Part shown: piece after piece, positions 55,970 to 64,000 of the stretch
How the letters are laid out: every line of letters begins with the position of its first letter
How positions within the stretch are numbered: position 1 is the stretch's first letter
From: Lactiplantibacillus plantarum EGD-AQ4
GTDB lineage: Bacteria > Bacillota > Bacilli > Lactobacillales > Lactobacillaceae
Direction: 5' to 3'
Assembly: GCF_000463075.2 (NCBI RefSeq)
Contig: NZ_AVAQ01000034.1
Span: forward strand, 145,923-209,922
Length of the DNA stretch: 64,000 nucleotides
Notes under the pieces: generated by a model
The model's database searches: none
Told to the model about the DNA's origin: nothing
Seen by the model: the letters and a program-made list of their open reading frames with translations, nothing else
Translations under genes and position numbers: made by a program

Positions 55970-57367
55970 ATGTCGATTTTTCAAACTTGGAAACGGCGAA
56001 TTGCATACGGTTCCACGGATATGGCCGGAAATATTATCTGGCAAATGGTCAGCACTTACTTACTATTCTACTATACGACGGTTGCGGGCATTTCTGCGGC
56101 GTTTGCGGGGACGTTGTTCTTCGTAGTTCGGTTTATTGACGCCTTCGATGCCTTGATTTATGGCTACTTGATCGACCATACGCATACTAAATACGGGCAG
56201 TCACGGCCGTACTTTGTGTGGTTCGGGATTCCATTAGGCTTACTGGCGATGTCACTATTCATGATTCCATCATTTGGTGGCAGTACCACGATGCGGCTCG
56301 TCTACATTTCAATCACTTACACGTTCTTTAGCTTGATTTACTCAGGCGCCAACACACCGATTACGTCGATTCTGCCGAGTTTGACCGATGACAGTGTTGA
56401 GCGGACGAAACTTGCGAGTGCCCGGATGGTCATGACCACGATTGGGACCAGTGCGGTTGCGGCGATTACCTTACCAATGGTTAAAATGCTCGGTAACGGC
56501 AATCAATCCAAAGGGTTCACCTTATGGGCCGTTATTTTAGGGTTAGTGATCATGGGCCTCTTCATTTTCGCCTTCTTCAACCTTAAGGAAACTAACGGTG
56601 CCGAGAATCCAAACAACGCGGGTGAAAAGTCCGAATCACTGTCCATCTGGCAAAGTTTGAAAGGTGCCGTGCGCAACAAACCATGGCTCCTACTGGCATG
56701 TTCATTTATTTTACTGCAAACCTTCTGGATGTTACGCGGAAACTCCGCCATCTTCTTTATCAAGTATGTGTATGGCAAACCAGAACTGGCACCCATCTTC
56801 CTCGGAATTGGGTTCGTCTCCGTTATCGGGAACCTCTCCGTGCCATTTCTTTCACAACACTTTAAGAATCGCAACGTCTTGCAGTTCTCGCTAATTTTGG
56901 GCGTAGTCGGTCAGCTCTTCTTACCGGTCGCCGAAAAGATGCAGAGTGTCAGCTTACTGATTGCCGGGTCCGTCATCTTCTTAATTGCGATGGGGATTAC
57001 CTTTACGATCGTCTTTGCAATGCTGTCCGATACAGTTGACTATTCGACGAAAGTGCTGGGCTTAAATGAAACCGGATTCTTGTCCGCCGTACCAATGATT
57101 GGGGCTAAGCTCGGGATGGGGATTGGTGGCTACCTCGCCGGTCAATTCCTGGCATGGGGCCAGTTCAACGCCAAAGCAGCCGTTCAATCTGGTCGCACGA
57201 TCACTTTTATCAACCTGGCCTTCATTTGGATGCCAATCATCTTACTAGCCGCCATGATCTTCATGATGCAATTCTACCGGCTAGATGAAAAGCAGCTACA
57301 AGCTAATGACGAGTCCGCAACGGTGAAGACTGAAAAGGAGGAAGTTCAATATGATGCCAACAATTAA
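55970..57367 (+). CDS. Glycoside-pentoside-hexuronide (GPH) family cation symporter
   Basis: The 465-aa product has 12 membrane helices and the GPH/MelB N-terminal pattern AYGSTDMAGNIIWQM and FVVRFIDAFDALIYGYLID with the cation-site aspartate (about residues 12-65), followed by SRPYFVWFGIPLG near 83. The C-terminal IIA phosphotransferase domain of LacS is absent. GGGGGG precedes the ATG. Substrate is a glycoside, pentoside or uronide not identifiable from sequence. It shares an operon with an esterase, so an acylated or ester-linked sugar substrate is conceivable. Confidence 0.87.
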   Translation: MSIFQTWKRRIAYGSTDMAGNIIWQMVSTYLLFYYTTVAGISAAFAGTLFFVVRFIDAFDALIYGYLIDHTHTKYGQSRPYFVWFGIPLGLLAMSLFMIPSFGGSTTMRLVYISITYTFFSLIYSGANTPITSILPSLTDDSVERTKLASARMVMTTIGTSAVAAITLPMVKMLGNGNQSKGFTLWAVILGLVIMGLFIFAFFNLKETNGAENPNNAGEKSESLSIWQSLKGAVRNKPWLLLACSFILLQTFWMLRGNSAIFFIKYVYGKPELAPIFLGIGFVSVIGNLSVPFLSQHFKNRNVLQFSLILGVVGQLFLPVAEKMQSVSLLIAGSVIFLIAMGITFTIVFAMLSDTVDYSTKVLGLNETGFLSAVPMIGAKLGMGIGGYLAGQFLAWGQFNAKAAVQSGRTITFINLAFIWMPIILLAAMIFMMQFYRLDEKQLQANDESATVKTEKEEVQYDANN

Positions 57368-58367
57368 TTCAGTCAAAACCACGGTCAATGGCGTGACCAA
57401 AATCGTTAAACCATTTAGCAATGAGGTTAGTGGCGAACAATTCGATCCACTCGTGCTCAAAACCCTGACCGCGTTTGAAAAACCCGCAATTTTGGAAGAC
57501 AACTTGGACGACTTACGTACGGGGAGTTTAACACCTGCCATCGCTGATCCGGTGGGTCAAGCAGTGAGCGTTAAAACTCAGAATATCACTGCCCTGAATC
57601 GGACGGTCAGTGTGGAATGGCTCACCCCACAAAATGTGTTGAGCCATCACGTGCTCGTCTATTTTCATGGTGGTGCCTTCTACGGCGGTGTTCCAAGCAA
57701 CAATACCGTGTTACTCAAAATGGTGGCGGCGCAAAGTCACTGCGAGGTATTGAACGTCGATTACAGTCTGGCACCTGAGGCTCCCGCACCCGCGGGAATT
57801 CTGGATGGGCTCGCTGTCTTCCAATACTTGGAACAACGTGATGCGGAAACGATGATTACCGTGGCTGGTGATTCGGCTGGTGCCAACGTCATCATGGCGG
57901 CGACCAATCTGAATCAGCAACTGGGTAGCAATCGGATCAATCAACAACTGCTCTTGTACCCGGTCACTGCACCCAACGCCGACCACGCCGGACCGTTATG
58001 GGACCTCGCCGCATTTCCAATTATTGACTCACAGAAGACGATTTTAGCCAACTATCATGACCTCTTCCGGCAACTCGATAGCATCATGACGGCTTATTAC
58101 GTTCCAGACAACTTTGATTCGCATTCGCCACTGATTTCACCACTACGTCAAGACAACTTTACGCTCACCCCACCAACCACCATTATGGTCGGTGAATTCG
58201 ACCCGTTCCGGCCGCAAGCCTGGGCGTACGCGCAACGGTTGGCAGCGGCAGACACCGCGACGACCTTCATCCAATATCAAGGGTTGAACCATGCCTTTGC
58301 GCCACTCGTTGACCAGTACTGGCAGAGTTGCGATGTGGCGGATGTGATGGCCAAAGCGCTCGTTTAG
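57351..58367 (+). CDS. Alpha/beta hydrolase, HSL-family esterase
   Basis: The 338-aa product is a hormone-sensitive-lipase family carboxylesterase: oxyanion hole HGGAFYGG near 103, nucleophile elbow GDSAGAN near 170 and a catalytic histidine in GLNHAFAPL near 313, with Asp in GEFDPFRP near 278. Its ATG overlaps the end of the transporter gene by 17 nt, with AAGGAGG inside that gene, so the two are translationally coupled. It could deacylate a sugar ester taken up by the transporter, but the substrate is not known. Confidence 0.88.
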   Translation: MMPTINSVKTTVNGVTKIVKPFSNEVSGEQFDPLVLKTLTAFEKPAILEDNLDDLRTGSLTPAIADPVGQAVSVKTQNITALNRTVSVEWLTPQNVLSHHVLVYFHGGAFYGGVPSNNTVLLKMVAAQSHCEVLNVDYSLAPEAPAPAGILDGLAVFQYLEQRDAETMITVAGDSAGANVIMAATNLNQQLGSNRINQQLLLYPVTAPNADHAGPLWDLAAFPIIDSQKTILANYHDLFRQLDSIMTAYYVPDNFDSHSPLISPLRQDNFTLTPPTTIMVGEFDPFRPQAWAYAQRLAAADTATTFIQYQGLNHAFAPLVDQYWQSCDVADVMAKALV

Positions 58368-58411
58368 ATTATTCAGAAACTCTTAGCGGATTTCAATCCG
58401 TATAGCCAATT

Positions 58412-58454
58412 AAAACTAGTGACTGGCAGGAATGGTGCTGGCGCTAGTTTTTTT
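58412..58454 (+). terminator. Intrinsic terminator after the esterase
   Basis: AACTAGTGACTGGCA pairs with TGCTGGCGCTAGTT (a mismatch and an A-C pair) and is followed by seven T. Confidence 0.85.
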
Positions 58455-58545
58455 GCTCGGCCATGCCAAGTGTCTCGTCGTCCAACTTGTCAGATGCCGA
58501 ACCTACAGCACTGTGCTATACTGCTCGCAGGGGGAGGCGTCACAC

Positions 58546-58845
58546 ATGAACAACCATGAAAAAGCACAACGGCTGATGGCCCAAATTGACACGGCCTACA
58601 ATGATCCTGAAGTAAAACAAGATGAACAGGTGCGCGCGGAACTGTTACGCTATGCCATCGAACTGGATAAAAACGGCAATTATTTGTTAATCGCCACCAA
58701 AGTCAACGGCATGGCTGCCCGTGTGATCCGCGAACACATGCAACAGCCACTCGCTGCGATCAATACGCTCTACCAGCAGACGGCGCGGACTTCCGAATAT
58801 TATTGGGGTGTCGCCGCTGCTAGTATCTTTAGTGGCTTGTGGTGA
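58546..58845 (+). CDS. Small helical protein, bacteriocin-immunity-like
   Basis: A 99-aa soluble protein, predicted all-helical, resembling the four-helix enterocin A immunity family (Pfam EntA_Immun) in length and pattern: DTAYNDPEVKQDEQVRAELL in the N-terminal helices and EHMQQPLAAINTLYQQTAR later. GGGGAGG precedes the ATG at 58546, which I prefer to the longer frame from 58432, as that overlaps a terminator. No bacteriocin precursor, ABC exporter or regulator is nearby, so it would be an orphan immunity gene. The assignment is by pattern only; an unrelated small protein is possible. Confidence 0.55.
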   Translation: MNNHEKAQRLMAQIDTAYNDPEVKQDEQVRAELLRYAIELDKNGNYLLIATKVNGMAARVIREHMQQPLAAINTLYQQTARTSEYYWGVAAASIFSGLW

Positions 58846-58884
58846 GTTGCGTCATCCATTACGGTTATTACGTTATTGGTCATC

Positions 58885-58923
58885 AAAAAAGACGTTGCAC
58901 TTTGTTCGTGCAACGTCTTTTTT
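58885..58923. terminator. Bidirectional terminator between the immunity-like gene and the glucarate dehydratase gene
   Basis: AAAAAAGACGTTGCAC pairs perfectly with GTGCAACGTCTTTTTT around TTTGTTC. Confidence 0.95.
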
Positions 58924-58965
58924 GTGCCGCCAGCTGGATGAGGCTGATTTATGTGTGATTACAAA

Positions 58966-60294
58966 TTAGCGAACCAGTGCAGGCCGTTTGGCATCAAACT
59001 GCCAATTTGGAATCAAGTATTGCATTGCCTTTGCGTCATCCCGTGCCCCTAAATTGTTATCCACATATAATTGATGCGCACGTTCAATGGCAGCCATATC
59101 CACTTCAACACCCAGACCTTCGTTAGTCCGTGGCACTGTCAATTGGCCATTCTTGATTTCATAAGGATGCTTCGTCAAATTCTGACCGTCTTGCCAAATC
59201 CAGTGTGTATCAACATCATAAACATTGCCTGGCGCTGCCGCTGCAGCATTCGCCACCATTGCCAATGAAATATCAAAATGATTATTGGAATGAACACCCC
59301 AATTTAAGTTGAATTCATGGCAAAGTTGTGCAACGCGAACCGCACCTTCCATCGTCCAGAAATGCGGGTCCGCTAGTGGAATTGAGACCGCGTTTAAAGC
59401 AATCGCATGTGACATCTGCCGCCAATCCGTATCGACCATGTTCGTCGCAGTCGGCATGTGTGTAATCCGTTGAAATTCGGATAAAATTTCACGTCCAGAG
59501 AAGCCATTTTCACCACCGCATGGATCTTCGATGTAGTGTAACACACCCTTGAGTTCATCCGCGTAGTGTAGCGCTTCTTTAAGCGACCAAGCACCGTTCG
59601 GATCTAGGTCTAGCTTGGCATCCGGAAAGGCTTCATGCAATGCTTTGATAGCAGCAACTTCAGTCTCACCGTCAAAAACACCACCCTTGAGTTTAAACGT
59701 CTTAAACCCATACTTATCGTAGGCCGCTTGAGCGAGCTTAACTAAGGCATCCGCATCCATAACGGGCTTGCGGCGTAGTTTACCCCACTCGCTTGTCTCG
59801 TCATCATTTTGCAAGTATGGGAGATCCGTCTTGCTACTATCCCCAACCCAGAAGAGATAACCGAGGACCCCAACTTTTTCACGTTGTTGCCCATCACCTA
59901 ATAATGCCGCAACTGGAACGTGGAAATGCTTGCCGAGCAAGTCTAAAAAAGCGGTTTCAATTGCAGTTAAAGCATGGACCATGATTCGTTGATCAAATGT
60001 CTGATTACCACGGCCACCTTGGTCAAGGTATGAAAACTTGGCCCGAATCTTTTGTAAGGCGGCTTTGTAATTACCAATCGATTCGTTGATAACTAGGTCT
60101 TTGGACGCGTTCAGTGTCTCCGTGATTTTCTCACCACCAGGGACTTCACCGACCCCCACTTGACCATTATCCGCCTTCAAAATGACAATATTTCGCGTAA
60201 AGAACGCACCATGTGCCCCACTTAAGTTTAATAACATGCTATCATAACCGGCAACTGGGTAGACTGACATGTCGACAATTTTTGGAATACTCAT
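58966..60294 (-). CDS. gudD: Glucarate dehydratase-like enolase superfamily protein
   Basis: Dehydrates D-glucarate or L-idarate to 5-keto-4-deoxyglucarate. The 442-aa product matches GudD in length, with the lysine pair [14 protein letters not shown] near 203, metal ligands DLDPNGAW near 231, YIEDPCGG near 258 and the Asn/Asp block TNMVDTDW near 287, and catalytic histidine HSNNHFDIS near 340. It is divergent from the LysR regulator and is the leftmost gene of the putative organic-acid locus. The rest of the pathway (5-keto-4-deoxyglucarate aldolase, tartronate semialdehyde reductase) is not in the window. Confidence 0.85.
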   Translation of the reverse strand: MSIPKIVDMSVYPVAGYDSMLLNLSGAHGAFFTRNIVILKADNGQVGVGEVPGGEKITETLNASKDLVINESIGNYKAALQKIRAKFSYLDQGGRGNQTFDQRIMVHALTAIETAFLDLLGKHFHVPVAALLGDGQQREKVGVLGYLFWVGDSSKTDLPYLQNDDETSEWGKLRRKPVMDADALVKLAQAAYDKYGFKTFKLKGGVFDGETEVAAIKALHEAFPDAKLDLDPNGAWSLKEALHYADELKGVLHYIEDPCGGENGFSGREILSEFQRITHMPTATNMVDTDWRQMSHAIALNAVSIPLADPHFWTMEGAVRVAQLCHEFNLNWGVHSNNHFDISLAMVANAAAAAPGNVYDVDTHWIWQDGQNLTKHPYEIKNGQLTVPRTNEGLGVEVDMAAIERAHQLYVDNNLGARDDAKAMQYLIPNWQFDAKRPALVR

Positions 60295-60367
60295 TTTTAA
60301 CGACCTCTTTTTGTGATTTTTGTAACAATGCTTGATTGACTTTATTATATGGTCCGGTCAATAATTA

Positions 60368-60406
60368 GAACAGTACCAAATTGTTCGCTTGCTGAACCAA
60401 ACGTTC
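60368..60406. promoter_or_regulatory. Inverted repeats between gudD and the LysR gene (putative LysR operators)
   Basis: Two inverted repeats, GAACA-N9-TGTTC at 60368-60386 and GAACCAAACGTTC at 60394-60406, lie in the 148-bp divergent intergenic region. The first has a T-N11-A-like core, as LysR-type regulators use. A minus-strand TATAAT for gudD lies near 60346. Confidence 0.55.
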
Positions 60407-60442
60407 ACTTGCCACTAATATCCGTCTGAGGAGGAACACTTT

Positions 60443-61366
60443 ATGGAAATTAACCGTTTAAAAACGTTCTTAGTAATTGCCAAAAATGGTAGTTTTAAAT
60501 CAGCTGCCGAATTACTATTCTTGTCACCACGTGCCGTTTCCAAGCAAATGGATCAACTGGAAAATGAACTGGGTGTTAAGCTCTTCATTCGCCGCCATAA
60601 CAACACTGATTTAACCCCAACTGGGTCCAAGTTCGTGATTGCAGCTGAAGATATTGTGAACACCTACAATGATGAACTAATTCGCATCCAAACGGAACAA
60701 CAAACGAAAGAAAAAAGACTCAGAATTGGCTTTTCTTCTTCCAATCAAGAAATCACCGTTCAAAAGATGCTCATCCCACTACTTAAAACGGATACCGGCA
60801 TCAAACTAGAATTCCGTCAAGAAAGTGGGCAACGACTGCAACAACTCGTTCATACTGGTACGTTAGATATCGCAGTATCGCCCTACTATTATATGAAAAC
60901 TGATATGACCGACCCGAGTCTTTCAAGGATTGATCTGGCCAAAGGAAATCTCGTCGTTGGTATCAGCGCACTTAACAAATTGGCTCACGCCAACGCTGTC
61001 AGTTTGACTGATTTACGGGGACTTGAAGTACTGTATTATAGTCCGTATGCGTCGCACTACCTGAAAAAGATTTTCTATGAAAAATTTGATCAAGCCTTTC
61101 CAGAACAGCAAATCAATCGGGTCTCTTCACTTGAGCTACGTGACATGTTGATTGCCGCCAATCAAGGAATCGGGTTTTATCCAAGTCCTTTCCTGGCACT
61201 AGAACAGCGTAAAAATCCACTGATCAAGTTCTTGCCAATCACTGATGACGTTAACACCGCCTATTCTTCAACATTATTTTATAAAAAGAGTAATCAGAAC
61301 CTGATCCTCCAGCAGTTGATTCAACAGCTTTCAAAAGCCAACAGCACCGATTCAATTATTGTTTAG
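60443..61366 (+). CDS. LysR family transcriptional regulator
   Basis: The 307-aa product has the LysR winged helix (about 1-60: FLVIAKNGSFKSAAELLFLS and VSKQMDQLENELGVKLFIR) and a substrate-binding domain from about 90 on. It lies between gudD (divergent) and the dehydrogenase/transporter genes (same strand), so it likely controls all of them. GAGGAGG precedes the ATG. The coinducer is probably an organic acid taken up by the DASS transporter, but this is inferred. Confidence 0.88.
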   Translation: MEINRLKTFLVIAKNGSFKSAAELLFLSPRAVSKQMDQLENELGVKLFIRRHNNTDLTPTGSKFVIAAEDIVNTYNDELIRIQTEQQTKEKRLRIGFSSSNQEITVQKMLIPLLKTDTGIKLEFRQESGQRLQQLVHTGTLDIAVSPYYYMKTDMTDPSLSRIDLAKGNLVVGISALNKLAHANAVSLTDLRGLEVLYYSPYASHYLKKIFYEKFDQAFPEQQINRVSSLELRDMLIAANQGIGFYPSPFLALEQRKNPLIKFLPITDDVNTAYSSTLFYKKSNQNLILQQLIQQLSKANSTDSIIV

Positions 61367-61491
61367 CCTCTGCTTGATGGTCAATTTAGTTCACCAGCTG
61401 TCCATTTCGGTACTGTGTTTTAGTGAAATTAATCACTAGAATGTAGTTGTAAGCGATTTACTAAACTATCATCATCTGGGAGGACACGATT

Positions 61492-62469
61492 ATGAAAAAA
61501 GTTTTGCTAAGTGAAAAAATTGATGACGCTGGAATCGACTTGTTAAAAAAGAACAATTTTGACGTTCAAGTCGCCCCAAATACCGACGCAGATTCCATGA
61601 AAGCCGCAATCAAAGACGCCTACGCAGTTATTATGCGCTCATCCAAGTTGCCAGCCGATGTGATTGCTGCCGGAAAAGAATTGAAAATCATTTCACGTAA
61701 TGGGACTGGGATCAACAATGTTGACGTTGATGCAGCAACTAAACAGCACGTTTTAGTTGCCAAAGTGAACGGCGCCAATGCCTTTTCCGTGGCGGAATAC
61801 GTCATGACCACTATGCTGAGTCTCAGCCGGAGAATCACTAAATCTGATACGGCGTTACGCGCTCACAAAGCTGAGTTGAGCGGTACCTCGCTTCCTGGAT
61901 TTTCAACAGACTATGACTTGAACGGCCATGAACTGCGTGGTAAGACACTCGCAATTTTAGGCCTCGGCAAAATTGGTCAACAGTTGGTTACCTTGGCCGA
62001 AGCTTTTGGCATGAACGTCATTGGCTATGATCCCTACATCAAGAATTCGCCAGTAAAACTTTATGACCAGTTAACCGATATTTATCCTTTAGCTGACTTT
62101 TTATCCGTTAACATGCCGTTAACACCAGAGACGAAAAATATGATCACAACAAAAGAATTATCGTTGATGAAACCAACGGCTTATATTATTAACTCAGCAC
62201 GTGGCGGCATTATTAACGAAGCCGATTTGGCAGACGCGCTTAACCACGATCGTCTAGCCGGTGCGGCGATCGATTCATTCAATCCGGAACCCCCTGCTCC
62301 TGACAACCCACTCTTTGACAGTAAAAACACGATTTTGACCAGTCACATTGCCGGGACAACCAAAGAAGCTAACGCTGCGTTGGGTATCGGTGCAGCACAA
62401 GCAATCATTGATTTTTCAAATGGCAAGCTCCCACAATTCCCAGTTAATCCCGACGTTTTTGACAACTAA
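61492..62469 (+). CDS. D-isomer-specific 2-hydroxyacid dehydrogenase
   Basis: A NAD-dependent dehydrogenase of 325 aa with the Rossmann motif GLGKIG near 156 and the catalytic residues in SARGGIINEADL (Arg), DSFNPEPP (Glu) and SHIAGTT (His). It belongs to the SerA/hydroxypyruvate-reductase-like group; the substrate could be a hydroxyacid or keto acid arising in organic-acid use. GGGAGG precedes the ATG. It lies 14 nt before the transporter gene, one operon. Confidence 0.87.
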   Translation: MKKVLLSEKIDDAGIDLLKKNNFDVQVAPNTDADSMKAAIKDAYAVIMRSSKLPADVIAAGKELKIISRNGTGINNVDVDAATKQHVLVAKVNGANAFSVAEYVMTTMLSLSRRITKSDTALRAHKAELSGTSLPGFSTDYDLNGHELRGKTLAILGLGKIGQQLVTLAEAFGMNVIGYDPYIKNSPVKLYDQLTDIYPLADFLSVNMPLTPETKNMITTKELSLMKPTAYIINSARGGIINEADLADALNHDRLAGAAIDSFNPEPPAPDNPLFDSKNTILTSHIAGTTKEANAALGIGAAQAIIDFSNGKLPQFPVNPDVFDN

Positions 62470-62483
62470 GGTAGGTAGCCATT

Positions 62484-63881
62484 ATGAAACATACTAAATG
62501 GATTGCGGGCTTAGTTGGTATAATTCTGGGTTTGATCATTACCTTCGCGATTCCGACGCCCCACGGCCTGACCCACGCTGGGATGGTTGTCTTGGCATCG
62601 CTAGTCACCGCCAATATTTTTTGGATTTTTAATGTCATTCCCAGCTTCGCCACCGGGCTCTTGATGTTGTCTTCCTGGGTTATTTTAGGTGCAACTGACT
62701 TTCCAACGGCTTTCAATATTTTCTCAACCACAACGATGTGGATCATCATCGGTGGCCTGGGATTAGGTGCTGCCGCGACTAAGACCGGATTGATCAATCG
62801 GATCGCATTGAAAATCATGTCGTGGTTTCCCGCGAACTTTAGCGGTCAGACTTTAGCACTCTTCACTGCTGGGACAATTATTTCACCGATGATTCCAAGT
62901 GCTCATCCTAAAACGGCGATGAGTACCCCGATTGCCCAGGGGATCAGCAACGCACTCGGTTATAAACCAATGAGCAAGGGAAGCTCTGGGCTGTTTTTAG
63001 CCGCTATCTGGGGGTTCCTTGTCATGGAAGCCAGTTTCCTGAGTGCGACAGCTCAAAACTACGCTTTTAAAGGATTATTACCAAATAAATTCCAATCAGT
63101 GTTAAGTTGGGGTAATTGGTTCATTATGATGTTGCCATGGACACTTATCGCACTAGTTGGTGGTTTCTTCCTCTTGCGGTTCTTATTCAAACCACATAAC
63201 GATCAGACCGTTTCTAAAGCGTTCATCAATCAACAGCTTACGGACCTAGGGCCAATGTCGCGGGAAGAAAAAATCACTGGTGGTGTCATTCTCGTTGCAA
63301 TCGTCTTCTGGATTCTTGAATCGACCGTCAACATTCCGGCTGCTGTCACTGCGCTTGTCGGCGTCAGTGTCTTAGTTGCCACGAAAGTTTTGACGCCCAA
63401 TGACTTCAAGACCCGTTTGAGTTGGAACACGATTATCTTCATCGGGACCGTGATGGCTTTAGGAAACGTCATGCAAACGGTCGGCTTAACCACCTGGCTG
63501 CGTGTCATTTTGAAACCAGTCATCAGCCCAATCTTAGGCAACATCTGGATTACCGTCATTGCACTGCCAATCATTATCTACATCTGCAAGTTTGTCGTGG
63601 TTTCCTTAATCTCCACAGGGACATTAATTATTATCGCACTACTGCCATTTTTCCAAACTACCCCGTTCAATCCAGCTGTTATCGTCTTCATCGTCACGAC
63701 CAGTGTCAATATTTGGCTCTTGTCTTACATGGATGCACCCTTCCTAACTGGATCAGCGGCGGTCAACAACTCAATGGCCTCTAAAAAATCATTAGCCACT
63801 TCTTCACTCGGCTACATGGTGATCAACATTGTTGGCTTGCTCTGTTGCGTGCCTGTTTGGCAATTACTTGGTATCGTTTAA
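62484..63881 (+). CDS. DASS/SLC13 family dicarboxylate or tricarboxylate transporter
   Basis: The 465-aa product has 11-12 membrane helices of the divalent anion:Na+ symporter family, with ATTKTGLINRIALKI near 107, SPMIPSAHPKTAM near 138 and the C-terminal repeat segments TLIIIALLPFFQ and TGSAAVNNSMASKK. Family members carry citrate, malate, tartrate, succinate or sulfate; here the neighbouring gudD suggests a sugar diacid or similar acid. It is the last gene of the operon, followed by a strong terminator. Confidence 0.85.
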   Translation: MKHTKWIAGLVGIILGLIITFAIPTPHGLTHAGMVVLASLVTANIFWIFNVIPSFATGLLMLSSWVILGATDFPTAFNIFSTTTMWIIIGGLGLGAAATKTGLINRIALKIMSWFPANFSGQTLALFTAGTIISPMIPSAHPKTAMSTPIAQGISNALGYKPMSKGSSGLFLAAIWGFLVMEASFLSATAQNYAFKGLLPNKFQSVLSWGNWFIMMLPWTLIALVGGFFLLRFLFKPHNDQTVSKAFINQQLTDLGPMSREEKITGGVILVAIVFWILESTVNIPAAVTALVGVSVLVATKVLTPNDFKTRLSWNTIIFIGTVMALGNVMQTVGLTTWLRVILKPVISPILGNIWITVIALPIIIYICKFVVVSLISTGTLIIIALLPFFQTTPFNPAVIVFIVTTSVNIWLLSYMDAPFLTGSAAVNNSMASKKSLATSSLGYMVINIVGLLCCVPVWQLLGIV

Positions 63882-63902
63882 TCTGATATCCGATACTTCA
63901 TA

Positions 63903-63938
63903 CTCGTTTAGCGCTATTGTGGCTAAACGAGTTTTTTT
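63903..63938 (+). terminator. Intrinsic terminator after the DASS transporter
   Basis: CTCGTTTAGC pairs perfectly with GCTAAACGAG around GCTATTGTG and is followed by seven T. Confidence 0.93.
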
Positions 63939-64000
63939 GCGGTGTTATTAATTCAGACCAGGTTCATGGTGTGAGACGCCGGTATTATTTAGTATTAAAG

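Noticed and set aside
1..64000. CRISPR array, prophage, insertion sequence or rRNA operon
   Set aside because: No regularly spaced identical repeats, phage genes, transposase or rRNA sequence was seen; the dispersed elements lack a transposase.

Overview
The window reads as a chromosomal segment of a low-to-mid GC lactic acid bacterium of the Lactiplantibacillus plantarum group (plantarum, pentosus or paraplantarum). The grounds are the order rpsJ...rplR / fusA-rpsG-rpsL / rpoC-rpoB / clpC-ctsR, protein lengths that match that group as I remember it (RpoB 1201 aa from a TTG start, RpoC 1213 aa, EF-G 698 aa), a MurE with the meso-diaminopimelate signature DNPR, and the asnB-aspartokinase-murE neighbourhood known from L. 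plantarum. No prophage, IS element, CRISPR array or rRNA gene was seen.

Layout. 1-7.9 kb (minus): the S10/spc ribosomal protein operon from rpsJ to the start of rplR, with promoter and structured leader. 8.6-11.9 kb (minus): the str operon rpsL-rpsG-fusA. 12-12.7 kb (plus): a lone prepilin peptidase. 13-20.5 kb (minus): rpoB-rpoC, whose leader carries a perfect intrinsic terminator. 20.5-24.4 kb (minus): a TetR regulator and the CtsR-controlled ctsR-clpC pair. 25.9-26.6 kb (minus): seven tRNA genes. 27-29.2 kb (minus): T-box-controlled serS and a deoxynucleoside kinase. 30-35.8 kb (minus): a VanY-like lipoprotein, a lysine permease behind a lysine riboswitch, acetolactate synthase, an Rrf2 regulator and an acetyltransferase. 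35.9-46.9 kb (mixed): hydrolase, PAP2 phosphatase, LCP wall ligase, split ThrE exporter, cold-shock protein, MntR, and a MerR-controlled drug exporter with its DUF4811 partner. 47-50.2 kb: an acidic TPR lipoprotein, a mini-MerR and azlCD. 50.5-55.5 kb (plus): asnB, a DapG-type aspartokinase and murE, which together bear on making, inserting and amidating meso-DAP in peptidoglycan. 56-64 kb: a GPH sugar transporter with an esterase, an immunity-like small protein, and a glucarate-dehydratase / LysR / 2-hydroxyacid dehydrogenase / DASS-transporter set that looks like an organic-acid utilisation locus.

The most unusual content is not coding. A family of large intergenic elements (about 0.9 kb when complete) occurs at operon boundaries: two full-length copies (24820-25732 and 38957-39885), one inverted and truncated copy (about 29312-29880) and two relics (8228-8325 and 55555-55735). 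Each full copy has two long imperfect cruciforms, block A of about 220 nt and block B of about 180 nt plus a conserved tail, joined by a poorly conserved connector of about 370 nt and ending in a shared 14-bp motif. Stems in both blocks differ between copies by compensatory base changes, which suggests selection on secondary structure (RNA or cruciform DNA) rather than on a protein. I do not recognise this family.
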